Origin: Quercus robur
Taxonomy: Eukaryota > Streptophyta > Magnoliopsida > Fagales > Fagaceae
Assembly (NCBI RefSeq): GCF_932294415.1
Contig: NC_065537.1
Coordinates: forward strand, 51,194,302 to 51,258,301
Direction: 5' to 3'
DNA: 64,000 bases
Under the pieces are notes generated by a model. That model made no database searches and was not told the origin of the DNA. It saw nothing but the letters and a program-made list of their open reading frames with translations. The position numbers and the translations under genes were made by a program. Below are positions 12,501 to 24,090 of the stretch, one piece after another (positions within the stretch are counted from its first letter, which is position 1; each line of letters opens with the position of its first letter).

Positions 12501-15500
12501 GGTATGCTTCATTAGAGCCCTTTTAGCCATTTGAACGCTTTTGCTTCAGCTTTATTTTAATCTTATTCACAGATTGCACATGTATCCAGTTGATGTGAAC
12601 CCATGACCTAAGCCTCCAAACCATTCTTTTTGGAAGGAGGAAGTGCTATTTGAACTAGAACTCATTGGATGGTTCTGCTTCTGCCTCAACTTTTTAGTGT
12701 CACTTGTATGCTATACAAAGTTTTGTTTTGTTTTTTACTTTTTTTTTTTTAATAAGTAACTAATTCAATGAAGAAATGCAAAAAGGATTACAAACATAGA
12801 ATACAAAGGAAAAGCCAAAAGAAAAAAATCCAAGACTATTATATAAAATTCGTATGAGCTGGTAAATTAACAAAGCTCAGGGAGGAGAAAGAACGGGAAG
12901 TCAACATCCACTCATAAAAGTACTTTAAGAATAAAAACTTTTGTTGCACTATAGGTAGGCCCTTTCCCTTAAAAAGTGTGCATGTTCCTTTCTCTCCAAA
13001 TTCTAATTCTCCACATTAAACATAGCTAAATCTCCCCATTATTATGCTTACCAATTTCCTTTTTCCATCCTGCCAAAAGGTCATCTACTGAACTCGACAT
13101 CACCCAAGAATAGATATAAAACTAGTGTCCACAACTCCTGTGCCATTTTTGCAGTGTAAAATAATTGTTTTGCAGACTCTCTATTCAACTTTCACATACA
13201 ACACCTATCCAGAATTATTTTGCCATGCATCCTCAAATTATCCTCTCAGAATTTTCCCCAACTCAGTGGTCCACATGAGAAAGCATCATGTGGCAGAGTT
13301 CTTACTCCCTTCCCCCCATCCCCTGGATTTCAACCCCTTGTAGCTCTTAACCTGAAATCCACTTGTTCTGCAAATTTTATCTGCTCCCTCCTTTCTAATT
13401 TTAACAGAATATGAGTGATCCAGAAGTGCTCGGTAAATTTCATGGAGTAATACTAAATTGCTCCCAGGAATATAGGCTTCCATTTAATCACTTATGTAAT
13501 CTTCCACTTGTCCATCCCTCTCCCTGGCAATCATGAAGAGTTCAAGATACCTGCCCAAGAAAGGTGAATCTCCTTTCCAGCAGGCATGCCAGAAATGAGT
13601 CCTGGTACCATCGTCTACCTCAAACCTTGCAAATCTAAGAAAGTTTTCCAAACACCTCTAATGTGTTTCCATAGACACTCTGTAAGAATCCCCTACTACG
13701 TCTGAACACCATCTGCCCTAGGAAGGGACATTTCTTTTTTCATCTTTCACCTTACCCCATCATGCATCTCTCCTCTCCGCTTATGCACACAACCATTGCT
13801 AAGTAAAATCTTGAAAAACCAACAGCTTTCTATTCCCTAATCCTCCAGCTTGAACAGAAGCCCAAACAGTATGGTACCTATCCAAAAAAAAAAAAAAAAG
13901 GCACAAACAGTTTGCCAATTAAGTAGGAAATTTATGATCATCCCCTATACCACCTCAGAGGAAATCCCTTTGAAGTTTTTCCATCCTATTTTCCACTTGC
14001 TATTGGAATGGGAACAATGAAAAAGACTTAAGTGGGGAGAATAGTAATCATACTTTTAATCAACATGAGCTATCCTCCTTTGATTTTAGTTTGTTACTGT
14101 TGGTTGATTTTATCATTATGTCTCATCTTCCCTTTATGCACAATAATGATGTAAGAATTTGAACTGTGTTGGCAGTAAAAGCTTTTGTAATGTCTTCTAT
14201 TTGTGCAATGTGATTGTCATTGAGATACTTAGTTCTAGTTGATTTTTTGTTTCTTATTGCTTTCCTTGTGGTAAATAGTAATAGTATATTGTAAGTTAAT
14301 GCATGTAATGCTGATGCCTAATGACTTTATGTATATTTTTGGTCATTAGGAAAAAAGAAATGTTGATTTAAATTTATCCTTACGTAAAATAACCCATCTC
14401 CCTTGTGAATAGGAAAATCTTAAAGAAAAAAGTATTGAGAATTTGAGATCAATGTTTTTGCGATTTCTTTGCTAATGAGAATGTGAGATATGTGGGTGGG
14501 TAGGTGGTGTGGGGGGGTGTGAGTGTGGGTATGTATGTATGCACTAGTGCACTCCTATGTCTGTTAGTGTAGCTGTCACATGGGAGCTTTATTTTTTTGG
14601 TTAAAATCATAGTTACTTATGTATATGATAGAGATTGGATTCAAAATTTACTTCCTCTACACCCTCCCTCCAACTAAAAAAAAGAAAAGAAGGTTTAGAG
14701 CATATGGGACTGGTTTTGTTATATGTTGTACTCTTGTTCCAGAGTATGGATGACATTGCCCAAAAACATGTTTGGTAATATATTGCTGTGTTTATTTTGA
14801 AACAATTTGTCCTGTAGTTCTATTGATGATTTTTTTGACATCATGAGTGTCCATTTGTAATTCTTTAAGGGTTCTCGCATTTGAGTGATTCTTATTCCAA
14901 ATATATTCTCTTAATTTAAAAAGTGGTACTAGGAAACACGAGCTTCTGAGAATAAAACAAGTATGCATTGAACCTTTGCGAATGAACTTTAGCTCAAATG
15001 TTCTCTCTTCTTCTTGTAAGACTAAGGTGGTGGGTGAGGTTGTGGGTTTAGTGTCCCCTGGGTGCGTTTGTTATCTACCAATAAAAAAAGTATGGTTTGA
15101 ACATCTGCCCAATCACTACCACTGCTACCACACCTCCTCCATTATCTCAGACACCACTCATTACTACAGTCCTCTTGACTACTTTCACTGCTGCAACTAT
15201 TACCACCAACCCCTGTTGCTACAACAGCCACTACCATCTATAGTTCATGCACTTAATAAGTACCTCCTGACCATTGTAATTGTCCTCTTCCAACTCAAAC
15301 CTTTTGGCACCTACCATTATCCATAATCGTGGACTAATTTGCGTGAGATACATCATTTGGGGCCATCGGCCTTTGATCTCCACAAGTTGACTGGCCTTAA
15401 TAAACGGGGCAATTTCCTTCCCTTTTTTTGTTATCTTATTTTATTTTATTTTTATATTTTATTGTTTTTGTTTTTCAAAACAACTAAGTTTTGGCCCCAA

Positions 15501-16947
15501 GCAAAGGGGAGGGGGATATTTGAACTAGTAACATTCACTTCGTGAGGTGTGATCCCCAATCAATTCGATTGTGCTATGCCCCTTGAGGTTCAAGGCAATT
15601 TGCTTTTGCATAATTTGGACTGGAAGTGCGTGGGGTGTAAGTCTTCTTTATTAGGCGTTAGCCTTCTGAAGTGTTTCATATTACCCCTGGCTCAAGATGA
15701 GGGATGAGCAAGGTAAAAGAAAGTATCATTCTCCTAGTTGTATTAGTTATTTAGTTATGTATATATATTGGATTTGTACTTGAAATAGTTTCTTTGTTAC
15801 TTTTTCCATCGTATTTAATTCTTCTTCCACTAAATCTTAAGTTCTTGACTCTGGATCATAAATTGTTTAGGATTCCTGCGATCCTGGAAACCACTCAGAT
15901 GTCACTGAGGATAGAGATGACATCAAGGCACAAGCTCCCCACCTGGCTGAGACAGTCACCTCCTATGCTGAAGAGGAAAAGTCAGAGGTGAGAGATGTTT
16001 GCTTCCCTAAAGAATTGTCCAAAGCTCAGCCCAATGGTGTTCTGCAACCTTCAAGTGTCAATATGGGAGGTACACAGCATAAGAATAACATGAATAGCTT
16101 CGCTTCTGAATCTTCCACTCAAGAATTTGCATTCCCTATGGCAAAGGAGAAGCAAAATGAAGAGAGACAAGAAACCTACCATTATAAATATTCACATAAC
16201 TTGCATAATGAGCCACACTCACATGGTTCCCCTGGAAACCAGTCGGTGCATTCAACTTCATCTGTTGCTGGGAGTAGTTTCCAAAAGGCCAATACTTCAG
16301 GGAGCCAAAATGACCACTATGCATTGGTGCCACATCAACCATCTGATCGTTTGAGTAGTGTGCTGGATTCACTTAAACAAGCAAGGGTATCACTGCAAAA
16401 TAAATTTAATCAGGTGCCTTTAATTGAAGGAAGATCTGTTGCTAAACCTTCTGTCCCTGCCATGAACCCTGGGGACAGGATGGAGATTCCTGTTGGATGT
16501 GCTGGGCTTTTTAGGCTGCCAACCGATTATTCAGTGGAAGCTAACATGCAAGGCAACTTCCTTGATTCAGGCTTGAGTACCACAAACTATTATCGCAACA
16601 AAAGAGTTGCAATAACTGCAGGTGATCGATTTGTTACCAGTCCTTACTTGGACACTAGATCTGATATTTCTACATCTGATCCATATTTCACCAGTCGGAC
16701 GTTGTCAAGATATTCTTCTGAGAGGCCACGATTTGATCCCTACAGGGATACAGTCCTATCATCTTCCACTAGATACACAAATTCAACCCAGCCCTCTTAT
16801 CCGTCCTATCCCACCTATCCTGGAACAATGCCAAGGATGCCCCCTAGTGAAGGATTTTCGCAAACTTTTTCTAGTCGGACAGTTGGGGTACCTCCTGCTG
16901 ATAACATGTTTTATGATGGTCATGGTAGATCCAATATGTATATGTAG
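9552..16947 (+). CDS. conserved plant coiled-coil protein, five exons
   Basis: I do not recognise a named family. Exons read from the sequence are 9552-9586, 10996-11116, 11243-11679, 12162-12501 and 15871-16947. All junctions are GT-AG and all phases agree, giving 2010 nt or 669 residues plus TAG. Residues about 24-85 form a charged heptad-like coiled coil (EFLRARLLSERS, then VDELAKRVAELEEQ). Residues 85-197 are acidic and Ser-rich with SSPxRGRS-type segments. A second long charged helix lies near residues 271-305 (MEKALEDQAQLIGQYEEMEK). The C-terminal exon is low-complexity, ending in a Tyr/Ser/Pro-rich tail. No signal peptide or membrane segment is seen, so it is probably a cytosolic or nuclear scaffold (inference). 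The first coding exon is only 35 nt, before a 1.4-kb intron. The ATG start follows a pyrimidine-rich leader. A candidate AATAAA lies at 17282-17287. Confidence 0.85.
12739..13875 (-). mobile_element. decayed LINE (L1-like) 3' end, antisense in intron 4
   Basis: On the minus strand, broken frames read the distal part of a plant LINE ORF2. First comes a segment resembling the region after the reverse transcriptase, including FARFEVDDGTRTHFWHA. A later segment resembles the C-terminal zf-RVT/WRERN-type tail. The element ends at a poly(T) on the plus strand (12739-12750), which would be its poly(A) tail. Many stops and frame changes show it is old. It lies wholly inside the 3.4-kb intron 4 of the coiled-coil gene and opposes its transcription. 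Confidence 0.72.
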
Positions 16948-19310
16948 TAGCTTACCATAAATAATCAATTAGGTTGTTAAAATTACAGGTTCACCACTAA
17001 GATTACAGCATACATGTTTTGTAGTGTAATATTGTTGTAATGATGTGCCATAAAAGTCCATATCTGTACCTCTCTTTGGATCAGAATGGAAGTGGGACAG
17101 TTTTCCACTTTGTATAGAGGTAGGGACCATATTCTCGTTTGTGTATCTTGTATCTTTTTCTCTCTTTTTTCCCTATCTAAATTTCTGCTCAGAAACATTC
17201 TGTATTTCTGTTCAGTCATCATTTTTCATCCCCTCTATGTTTGGGGGATAAAACAAATTCCGATATGTCAAATGGGTATTCAATAAATTTTAGTTCATTA
17301 GATGATCTTCAGTGATGCACATTATCCTTTTGCCAATATTTTTTTGAAGGATTATCCTTTGTTTAAGTCTACTGCTTGCTTGAAGTTCTTAATAAGTTTT
17401 TATATGCCATTGTTTTACAGTTTCTTTCATGCTTTGAAAAGCTTGCATTATTGATTCACCATAGTAGGATTTAATTTTTGGGTTTAAGTGATAATCTAAC
17501 AGTAATAGCATTTTTTGTCGTGTTCTATGTGGGCTGAATTTTTACCTCCCTTTCCCCTGCCATTCACCTATTATAAAAATAAATAAATAAATAAATTCAA
17601 TCTTAATATTTTTCTTAATGTATTTATTTTAAGGCGAGTTCAAGATTTTTAAAAAAAATTAATTTTAAGATTTTTCATGATGTATTTATTTTAAGGTGAG
17701 TTCAAAATTTGCTCGTGTGTAAATATGCCTCTTCTTGCATTTCTCTCTCTATTTTTCTCTCATTTTGATTTTAAAATGCGTGTATTTATTGCAACGGTAA
17801 AAAACTACATGATTTTTTTTATATAAAAAAATAAAATAAAATAAAACACTTACTAGAAATTCAGATTTTTATGCTATGCAAAAATGGATATTTCTTCTTT
17901 CCTTAAATCCCCTAATTCCTGTAAATTATGGCGAAAGAAATCAATCTCATACAAGTTTGTTTGTTTGTGTTTTTTTCCTTTTTAATGGAAGTTCAACTTG
18001 GCCATGTCTTGTACAGTTTGGTGGAATTTATCTGCTCCTATCCTAGATGACTAGAGTCTAATACTAAGACCCAGTACATACCCAAGGTAACCAATCCAGC
18101 AAGCCTGAATTCATGAACTTTTCAAACAGAACTACAATTGGTTTGTATGTAAATAATATATGGGGTCACTCAATTCCATTAAATTCATATCAAGAATATT
18201 CAAGGTCACTTGTTCAACAGTAAGAATCATATCCAAACACCATTCCGATTTTAAATTGCTATTTAAGTTTGTTTTCTCAAACAAAAAGTTATTAGAACCC
18301 ATAATGGTTTAGGTTTTATATTTCTATAATATTTTTGTATATTTAAGGAGTATCATGGATTTCAGAGCAAACCATTTTTTTTTTTTTTTGGGTATATTTA
18401 AAGAGTATCATGGATTTAAGAGCAAACCAAAGTAGACAAAAATGAACTAAATTGGGTACTGTGGGGTGTAAAACCTGAGATCTCACCCTCGCTTAAGAAC
18501 CAAGAGTAGCGTTGTAACTCTATCAAGAAAGAAAACGAAAAAAAGATTAGCATTATAACCAACAAACCACTTGAACTCCTTTTGTTTAACTATGATCTAT
18601 TATTATATTAATTTTATACTTACATGATTTATAATTTCTCAACTTATTGTATCACCTCTATCTCAATTTATTAAATATTTACTAAATTTGTTTTCTTTGC
18701 TAAATTTACTTGTAATTTAAGAATAATTCCTTTTCATGGGAACTTACTAAAATAATAAAAAGTTTTAAAAAAAAATTAATCAAAATTATTTCTACTTGAA
18801 GGATAATTATACAAGTTTCTTTTCATGTTTATTTATGTTGTATTATTTTCTATTAACCTTATAATATCATGAAAATTTATTTGAAAGTCTATTTCATTTT
18901 GTATAGGTATTTTTAGGCAATTTTGCTAATATATACAAATTTAATATACATTAATTTATATTTTAATTAATTATTAAATTAATTATGACATAATCACAGT
19001 TCGACCTCGATCAAATGAGTCAAATCTTAAAAATCTTGAACCTCTTCATTTTTTGGTTCTTTGAATAGTTTAGGTCTGAAAACCATGATAATGCTATGAA
19101 TGTTATAATCCATCAATATATATATATATATACATATATCCCATTTATGGTCTCAAAATCTCAAGCTAAGAGATGAATAAGTTCAAGATGCAACAGTTTA
19201 GGACTAAACGGTAGCGGTGTGAAGTTGAGGTTGAACAAAGTTACAATTTTAGTTCTGTTTTAACCCACTATTGCAACACTCACATGATGACTAAGTCTAA
19301 CTATCGAGTT
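16948..19310. other. 3' flank and AT-rich spacer
   Basis: The first ~350 bp are the likely 3' UTR of the coiled-coil gene. The rest is AT-rich with no supported gene. Two small imperfect tandem duplications are visible: around 17600-17710 (a TGTATTTATTTTAAGG unit twice) and 18340-18430 (GAGTATCATGGATTT twice). Confidence 0.55.
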
Positions 19311-19318
19311 TCTATTTG

Positions 19319-19525
19319 TTAGTGTGTTTTTGGCTCCAGATTAAAAAAACCAGTTTATTTTACTGTTTAGCTTATTTTTGCTATTATTCCTGGGTCCCAC
19401 TACACTTTTTGGTACTATTCATAGGTCCTATTGTATTATTTCAGCCAACTTTGACATTTATCTACAATACTTTAAGCAAAAAGTTTTCGGTTTCGACAAA
19501 ATAAGCGAATCTCAAACAGACCCTT
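19319..19525. mobile_element. MITE-like fragment, ~207 bp
   Basis: The right end, AATCTCAAACAGACCCTTAG, has the complement of a GGGTCTGTTTG terminus common in plant MITEs. The left end (AGTGTGTTTTTGG) is a weak match to it. The interior has GGGTCCCACTAC and GCAAAAAGTTTTCGG segments typical of such elements. No clear target duplication. Confidence 0.5.
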
Positions 19526-19922
19526 AGTCTTTGTCACTAATTTAGGTGGGTAAAGCTATTAGCAAGTTAGTTATTTTCTGTTTTGAGTCCGTTATTGGGT
19601 TAGTCTCTATTTTAGGTTTATATAATATAGCTTTGCACAGATTTGCTTATAAAATACTAAAATTATATATTTTGATAAATACTATGCAAATAAGCTATCA
19701 AAAATAAGCAAAAGTCAAACACACTCTAGCATTTATCTATTCATATCCAAAGAGAGAAAAACACTGGATACTTTCAGATATTACATTATCTGTATATACT
19801 GTAAAATCGAAGCCTCTAACAATTTTTTTTATTACTTTTTTTACTTTATAAGAGTTTGCCACGTAAGATTTGAAGCTCTCACAATTTTTCACATCAATAA
19901 TATAAATATATATATATATATA

Positions 19923-20609
19923 TGTGGGGCCCGGCCCAAAAATGATGGGCTATTCCAAGCTCAGGCCCGTCCGAGGAGCGTCCTGTCCAACGAAAAGCCT
20001 CATATGAAGCGCTATTCAACCCCAATAGCGTCAAGGAAACCTGTCCGAGGAGTAACTCCTCCTCGGACATCGCGAAGCCCAGACTAGAAACTTGCCCCAG
20101 CCATTTCAGCTCGTCTTCCCAACATATAAAACGAATTAAATTCAAAATATCTCACGGAAGGCTACCACCACATTAATTGCGCCCCAACCACCCTCTTGGC
20201 CGCATTAATGAAGAAAAGACTCCTGAACAGTACCGCCTTGACCTCTGCAACTCACAAAGGGTCTGATGAGGGCGTCTGATGGGACAGGTGCTCGAGTGGA
20301 TGCTTGGATGATTAACAGGTGTAAGGCTGGGATGAAAAGAAGAGAAATATATAATGTAGTGGAGTCCCTCAAAGAAGGGGACGAGAGAACTGTATCAGAA
20401 ACAAAAAAGAAATAAAATCAGACTTGAGAAAGATCCATTCTGGTGTTTTTCTATTTTCCTTTTGCAAACCATACTGCCCATGCATAAGACCGAACAAGTT
20501 CACTGAGGCCAAGTTCTTTGACCCATCCTCTACAAATAATTATTGTGGGTTGCGCTTTGGGCCAGGGCCTAATCAACACGAGTTGGGCCAGGAAAATCGT
20601 GCAACCACA
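19923..20609 (+). repeat. 5' LTR (687 bp)
   Basis: Starts TGTGGGGCCCGG and ends GCAACCACA, with 5-bp inverted termini TGTGG/CCACA. It carries a dyad, TGTCCGAGGAG (20042-20052) and its complement (20059-20069) with a 6-nt loop. It is near-identical to the 3' LTR at 29935-30621. Confidence 0.96.
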
Positions 20610-20611
20610 AT

Positions 20612-20627
20612 TGGCGCCGTCTGTGGG
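20612..20627 (+). promoter_or_regulatory. primer-binding site
   Basis: TGGCGCCGTCTGTGGG begins two bases after the 5' LTR. Its first ten bases are complementary to the 3' end of plant tRNA-Asp; the rest diverges. This is the expected position for first-strand priming. Confidence 0.8.
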
Positions 20628-20662
20628 AAGAGCTAGGGCATCAGCTAGTGCAACAGTCGAGC

Positions 20663-21667
20663 ATGGAAGAACTAGATCCACACCAGGACGATCCTCACCA
20701 AGCTAACTCCCAACGAACACGACCTGCCGAGTCCCAGAGGCAAAATAACCCAACCAACCCAGGCGGGAGGGGGAATCGTGAGGGGAGTGTGCATACCACC
20801 CGGACGAGCCAGAGTCACACTCAGATAGGAAGTCACGTGTCTCAGAGGCGAAATAGTCACCAGGCCATGCAGCGAGAGATAGATGACCTAAAAAGGAAGT
20901 TACGACGTGCGCAGCGAAGACGATCTCCCTCTGACTCAGGCGAGTCTCCTAATCCGGAAGACGTGAGTTACAGACGAAGGTCAAGGACCCCCCCAAGCGA
21001 AACCTTTTCTTACGAAAAGGAACCACGCCTTGTACGAAAGTATGAGCGCCCGTCCAGCAAAGGTTCGGGGAGCGACGCCATGAAGAAAGCGTTGGATCAG
21101 GTTTCAAGATCACCCTTCACGAATAGAATCGAAGGGGCTAAGATGCCAAGACGCTTCAACCAACCGGCGTTCGCCATTTATCACGGCAAAGCAGACCCGG
21201 TGGAGCACGTGAGTCAGTTTAATCAAAAGATGGCAATTTACTCGCAAAACGAGGCCCTGATGTGCAAAATCTTCCCCTCTAGCTTGGGATCGATGGCAAT
21301 GAGATGGTTCAACAGCCTGAAGACAAACTCCGTAGGCTCCTACAAGCAGCTCACTCAAGCTTTTTGCTCCCGTTTCATTACAAACACCAGAGTCCCTCGA
21401 CCTCTCAGTTCGCTGCTGTCCTTATCCATGCACGAAGGAGAAACCCTGAAAGCGTACTCGAATAGGTATTGGGAGGTGTATAACGATTTAGATGACAACC
21501 ATGATAACGTTGCTATCAGCACGTTCACAAGCGGCCTCCCCACCGGGCATGGCTTAAGGAAATCCCTCACCGGGAAACCAGCTACTGACGTCCAACAACT
21601 GATGGATAGGATCGACAAGTACAAAAGAGTGGAGGAGGATCAGCTGCAAGGGAAGGGCAAGGGAAGG
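20663..21667 (+). pseudogene. retrotransposon gag, capsid region, frameshifted at its end
   Basis: Open from the ATG at 20663 (an in-frame GTG start at 20648 is less likely) to a TAA at 21707-21709. The first ~100 residues are hydrophilic and Arg/Ser-rich. From the RFNQPAF segment onward it is a recognisable retrotransposon gag capsid domain (ALMCKIFPSSLGSMAMRWFN, ETLKAYSNRYWEVYND). Gag packages element RNA into virus-like particles. The frame is thrown by a perfect 11-bp tandem duplication at 21646-21667, so the nucleocapsid part downstream lies in another frame. Otherwise conservation is good. Confidence 0.88.
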
Positions 21668-22830
21668 GCAAGGAGAAGGTCATCCCCTTTAAAGCAAATG
21701 ATTTCATAATGGAACGTCACAATCCTGGTCAGCCGAGGAGAGATTTTCCGCGACAGGCTGGGCAGAGCACCCCGCAAACAGTGAATGCCGTATTCAGAGA
21801 GCCAGTACAACAAGTACTGGAGAAAGTAAGGGATGAACCCTATTTCAGATGGCCGGGAAAGATGGCTGGAAACCCTGCCAATCGTAATCAGAACTTGTAT
21901 TGCCAATATCATCAGGACCACGGGCATACTACTGAGGACTGCAGGAATTTGTGGAATCACCTGGATCAATTGGTCCAAGAAGGAAAGCTACGTCACCTGC
22001 TGCACCCATCGAGCGGCCATCCCGGCCAAGCGATACAAGAGCCTCGAAGGGACGTGTCTTTAAGACCCCCCACCGGGACGATACATGTCATCCTCGCTGC
22101 ACTAGGAAGAACTGGGCCACCCATCCCCAGGGTATTGGCCGTGGACCACCTTCCCTCCGAGGGCAGACAAAGGGAACCCAAAAGGATAAAAAAGGGAAGC
22201 TCTTTGATACTGGGATTCTCGGATGAGGATAAGGGAGGAACAATTCAACCTCACAATGACGCCTTGGTGGTCACCTTGCGGATTGGGGGTTTCGATGTGA
22301 AAAGGGTATTAGTAGACTCTGGAAGTGCGGTGGAGATAATGTACCCCGACCTATACAAGGGGCTGAATCTGAAGCCAGAAGACTTGACAGCTTATGACTC
22401 CCCCTTCCTCAGCTTCGAGGGGAAGCTTATAATGCCAAAGGGGCAAATCCGACTGCCCATACAGACTGGGGCGGAAGTGGTGGAGGTGAATTTCATCGTG
22501 GTCGACGCTTATTCACCCTACACTGCGATAGTCGCAAGGCCATGGATCCATAGCCTAGAGGCCGTGACCTCCACACTTCACTAGAAAGTGAAATACCCAT
22601 CCAGAGGACGAGTGAAAGAGATCCGAGGAGATCAGGCCGTGGCCAGGAAGTGTGTGGTGGCCGCCATTTTACATCGGCCCTTGGTCGAGACCTCGGCCCC
22701 AAAGAGCTTATAGCAACCAACCTCCTCGGCAAAGCAAGACGAGGGGCTGGCCGAGGAGATAAGGTGTGAAGGTTTAGATAAGGTTGCTGTCAGCAATGAC
22801 CCGGAGAAGTTCTTTCAGGTCGGCTTTGAA
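21668..22830 (+). pseudogene. gag zinc knuckle and aspartic protease
   Basis: Continuation of gag in the second frame. It has a plant-type zinc knuckle with the C-x2-H-x4-H-x4-C spacing (CQYHQDHGHTTEDC), then a retropepsin-like domain with the active-site segment VLVDSGSAVEI. The usual DTG/DSG triad is present as DSG. Two in-frame TAG codons interrupt it, at 22582-22584 just after the protease and at 22711-22713. Reading otherwise continues in the same frame into reverse transcriptase, as expected for one polyprotein. Confidence 0.85.
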
Positions 22831-24090
22831 TTGCCCCCTCAGGAAAAGGAGGAACTGGTCAGATTTCTCAGAGAAAATGTCGACGTATTCGCTTGGGACG
22901 CCTACGATGCCCCTGGAGTTGATCCCAGCCTCATCTGCCACCACCTGAACGTCAACCCTTCTTCCACTCCGAGGAAGCAACCACCCCGACGCCCTTCAAA
23001 GGAACACGCTGGTACCGTGAGAGACGAAGTGGCCAAGTTGAAAAGAGCAGGAGCTATCAAAGAGGTCTTTTATCTTGAATGGTTGGCGAACACAGTGGTG
23101 GTAAGGAAAAAGACGGGGAAGTGGAGGGTCTGCGTGGACTTCACGGACCTGAACAAGGCGTGCCCCAAGGACCCATTCCCCCTACCCAAAATTGATCGAT
23201 TGGTGGATGCAACCGTGGGACACCCTCGAATGAGCTTCCTGGACGCCTTCCAGGGCTATCATCAGATACCCCTTGCGCTAGAGGACCAAGAGAAAACGGC
23301 TTTCATGACGCCCATCGGAAATTATCATTATAAGGTGATGCCATTCGGGCTAAAGAACGCGAGCTCAACCTACCAAAGGATGATGACTCGGATGTTCGAG
23401 CCACAACTGGGCAAGATCATTGAGGTGTATATAGACGATATGGTTGTGAAGAGTAAAAGGGTGTCCAAGCACGTGCAAGACCTTGGAACAGTCTTCGCTA
23501 TCTTAAGGGAGCACCGGTTGCGGCTGAATGCCTCCAAATGTTCATTCGGGGTCGGGTCTGGGAAATTCCTAGGGTACATGGTCACCCATAGAGGAATAGA
23601 AGTAAGTCCTGACCAAATCAAAGCCATTAACAGTCTACAGACTCCTCGGAACCCGAAGGAAGTGCAGAAGCTCACTGGCATGATTGCGGCATTAAGCCGG
23701 TTCATATCACGATCGGCGGATCGATGTCGGCCTTTTTACCTCCTGATAAACAAGTGGAAAGAGTTTAAATGGTCGGAGGATTGCGTTCAGGCTTTCCAGC
23801 AGCTTAAGGACTACCTGTCCCGACCACCCATCATGTCCAGTCCGGAGGCAGACGAGGTGCTGTTTGCCTACATCGCCGTAGCTCCCCACGCCGTAAGCCT
23901 GGTATTAATACGGGATGATAATGGGGTGCAGCGACCGGTGTACTATGTGAGCAAGTCACTACATGAAGCTGAGGTGCGATACCTACCCTTAGAGAAGGCA
24001 ATTTTGGCGATAGTGCATGCAACCCGGAAGCTTCCTCATTACTTTCAGGCGCACATGGTCATCATCCTGACTTAGCTTCCACTTCGAGCC
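22831..24090 (+). pseudogene. reverse transcriptase and RNase H
   Basis: Ty3/gypsy reverse transcriptase in the same frame as the protease. Conserved blocks include KWRVCVDFTDLNKACPKD, MPFGLKNASSTYQRM and the catalytic YIDD at 23428-23439 (VYIDDMVVKS). It is followed by FLGYMV, the thumb region and the first RNase H (YYVSKSL, PLEKAILAIV). It copies the RNA genome to DNA and degrades the RNA strand. An in-frame TAG at 24073-24075 separates it from the next domain; related proteins have a residue there followed by LPLRA, fitting a CAG-to-TAG change. Confidence 0.9.

Noticed and set aside
15988-16947. Separate single-exon gene starting at a GTG
   Set aside because: It is the in-frame continuation of exon 5 starting at the splice acceptor 15870/15871.
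19894-20145. Minus-strand open frame in the 5' LTR, repeated at 29909-30157 and 33188-33418
   Set aside because: It recurs because the LTR recurs; composition is non-protein-like and no family matches.
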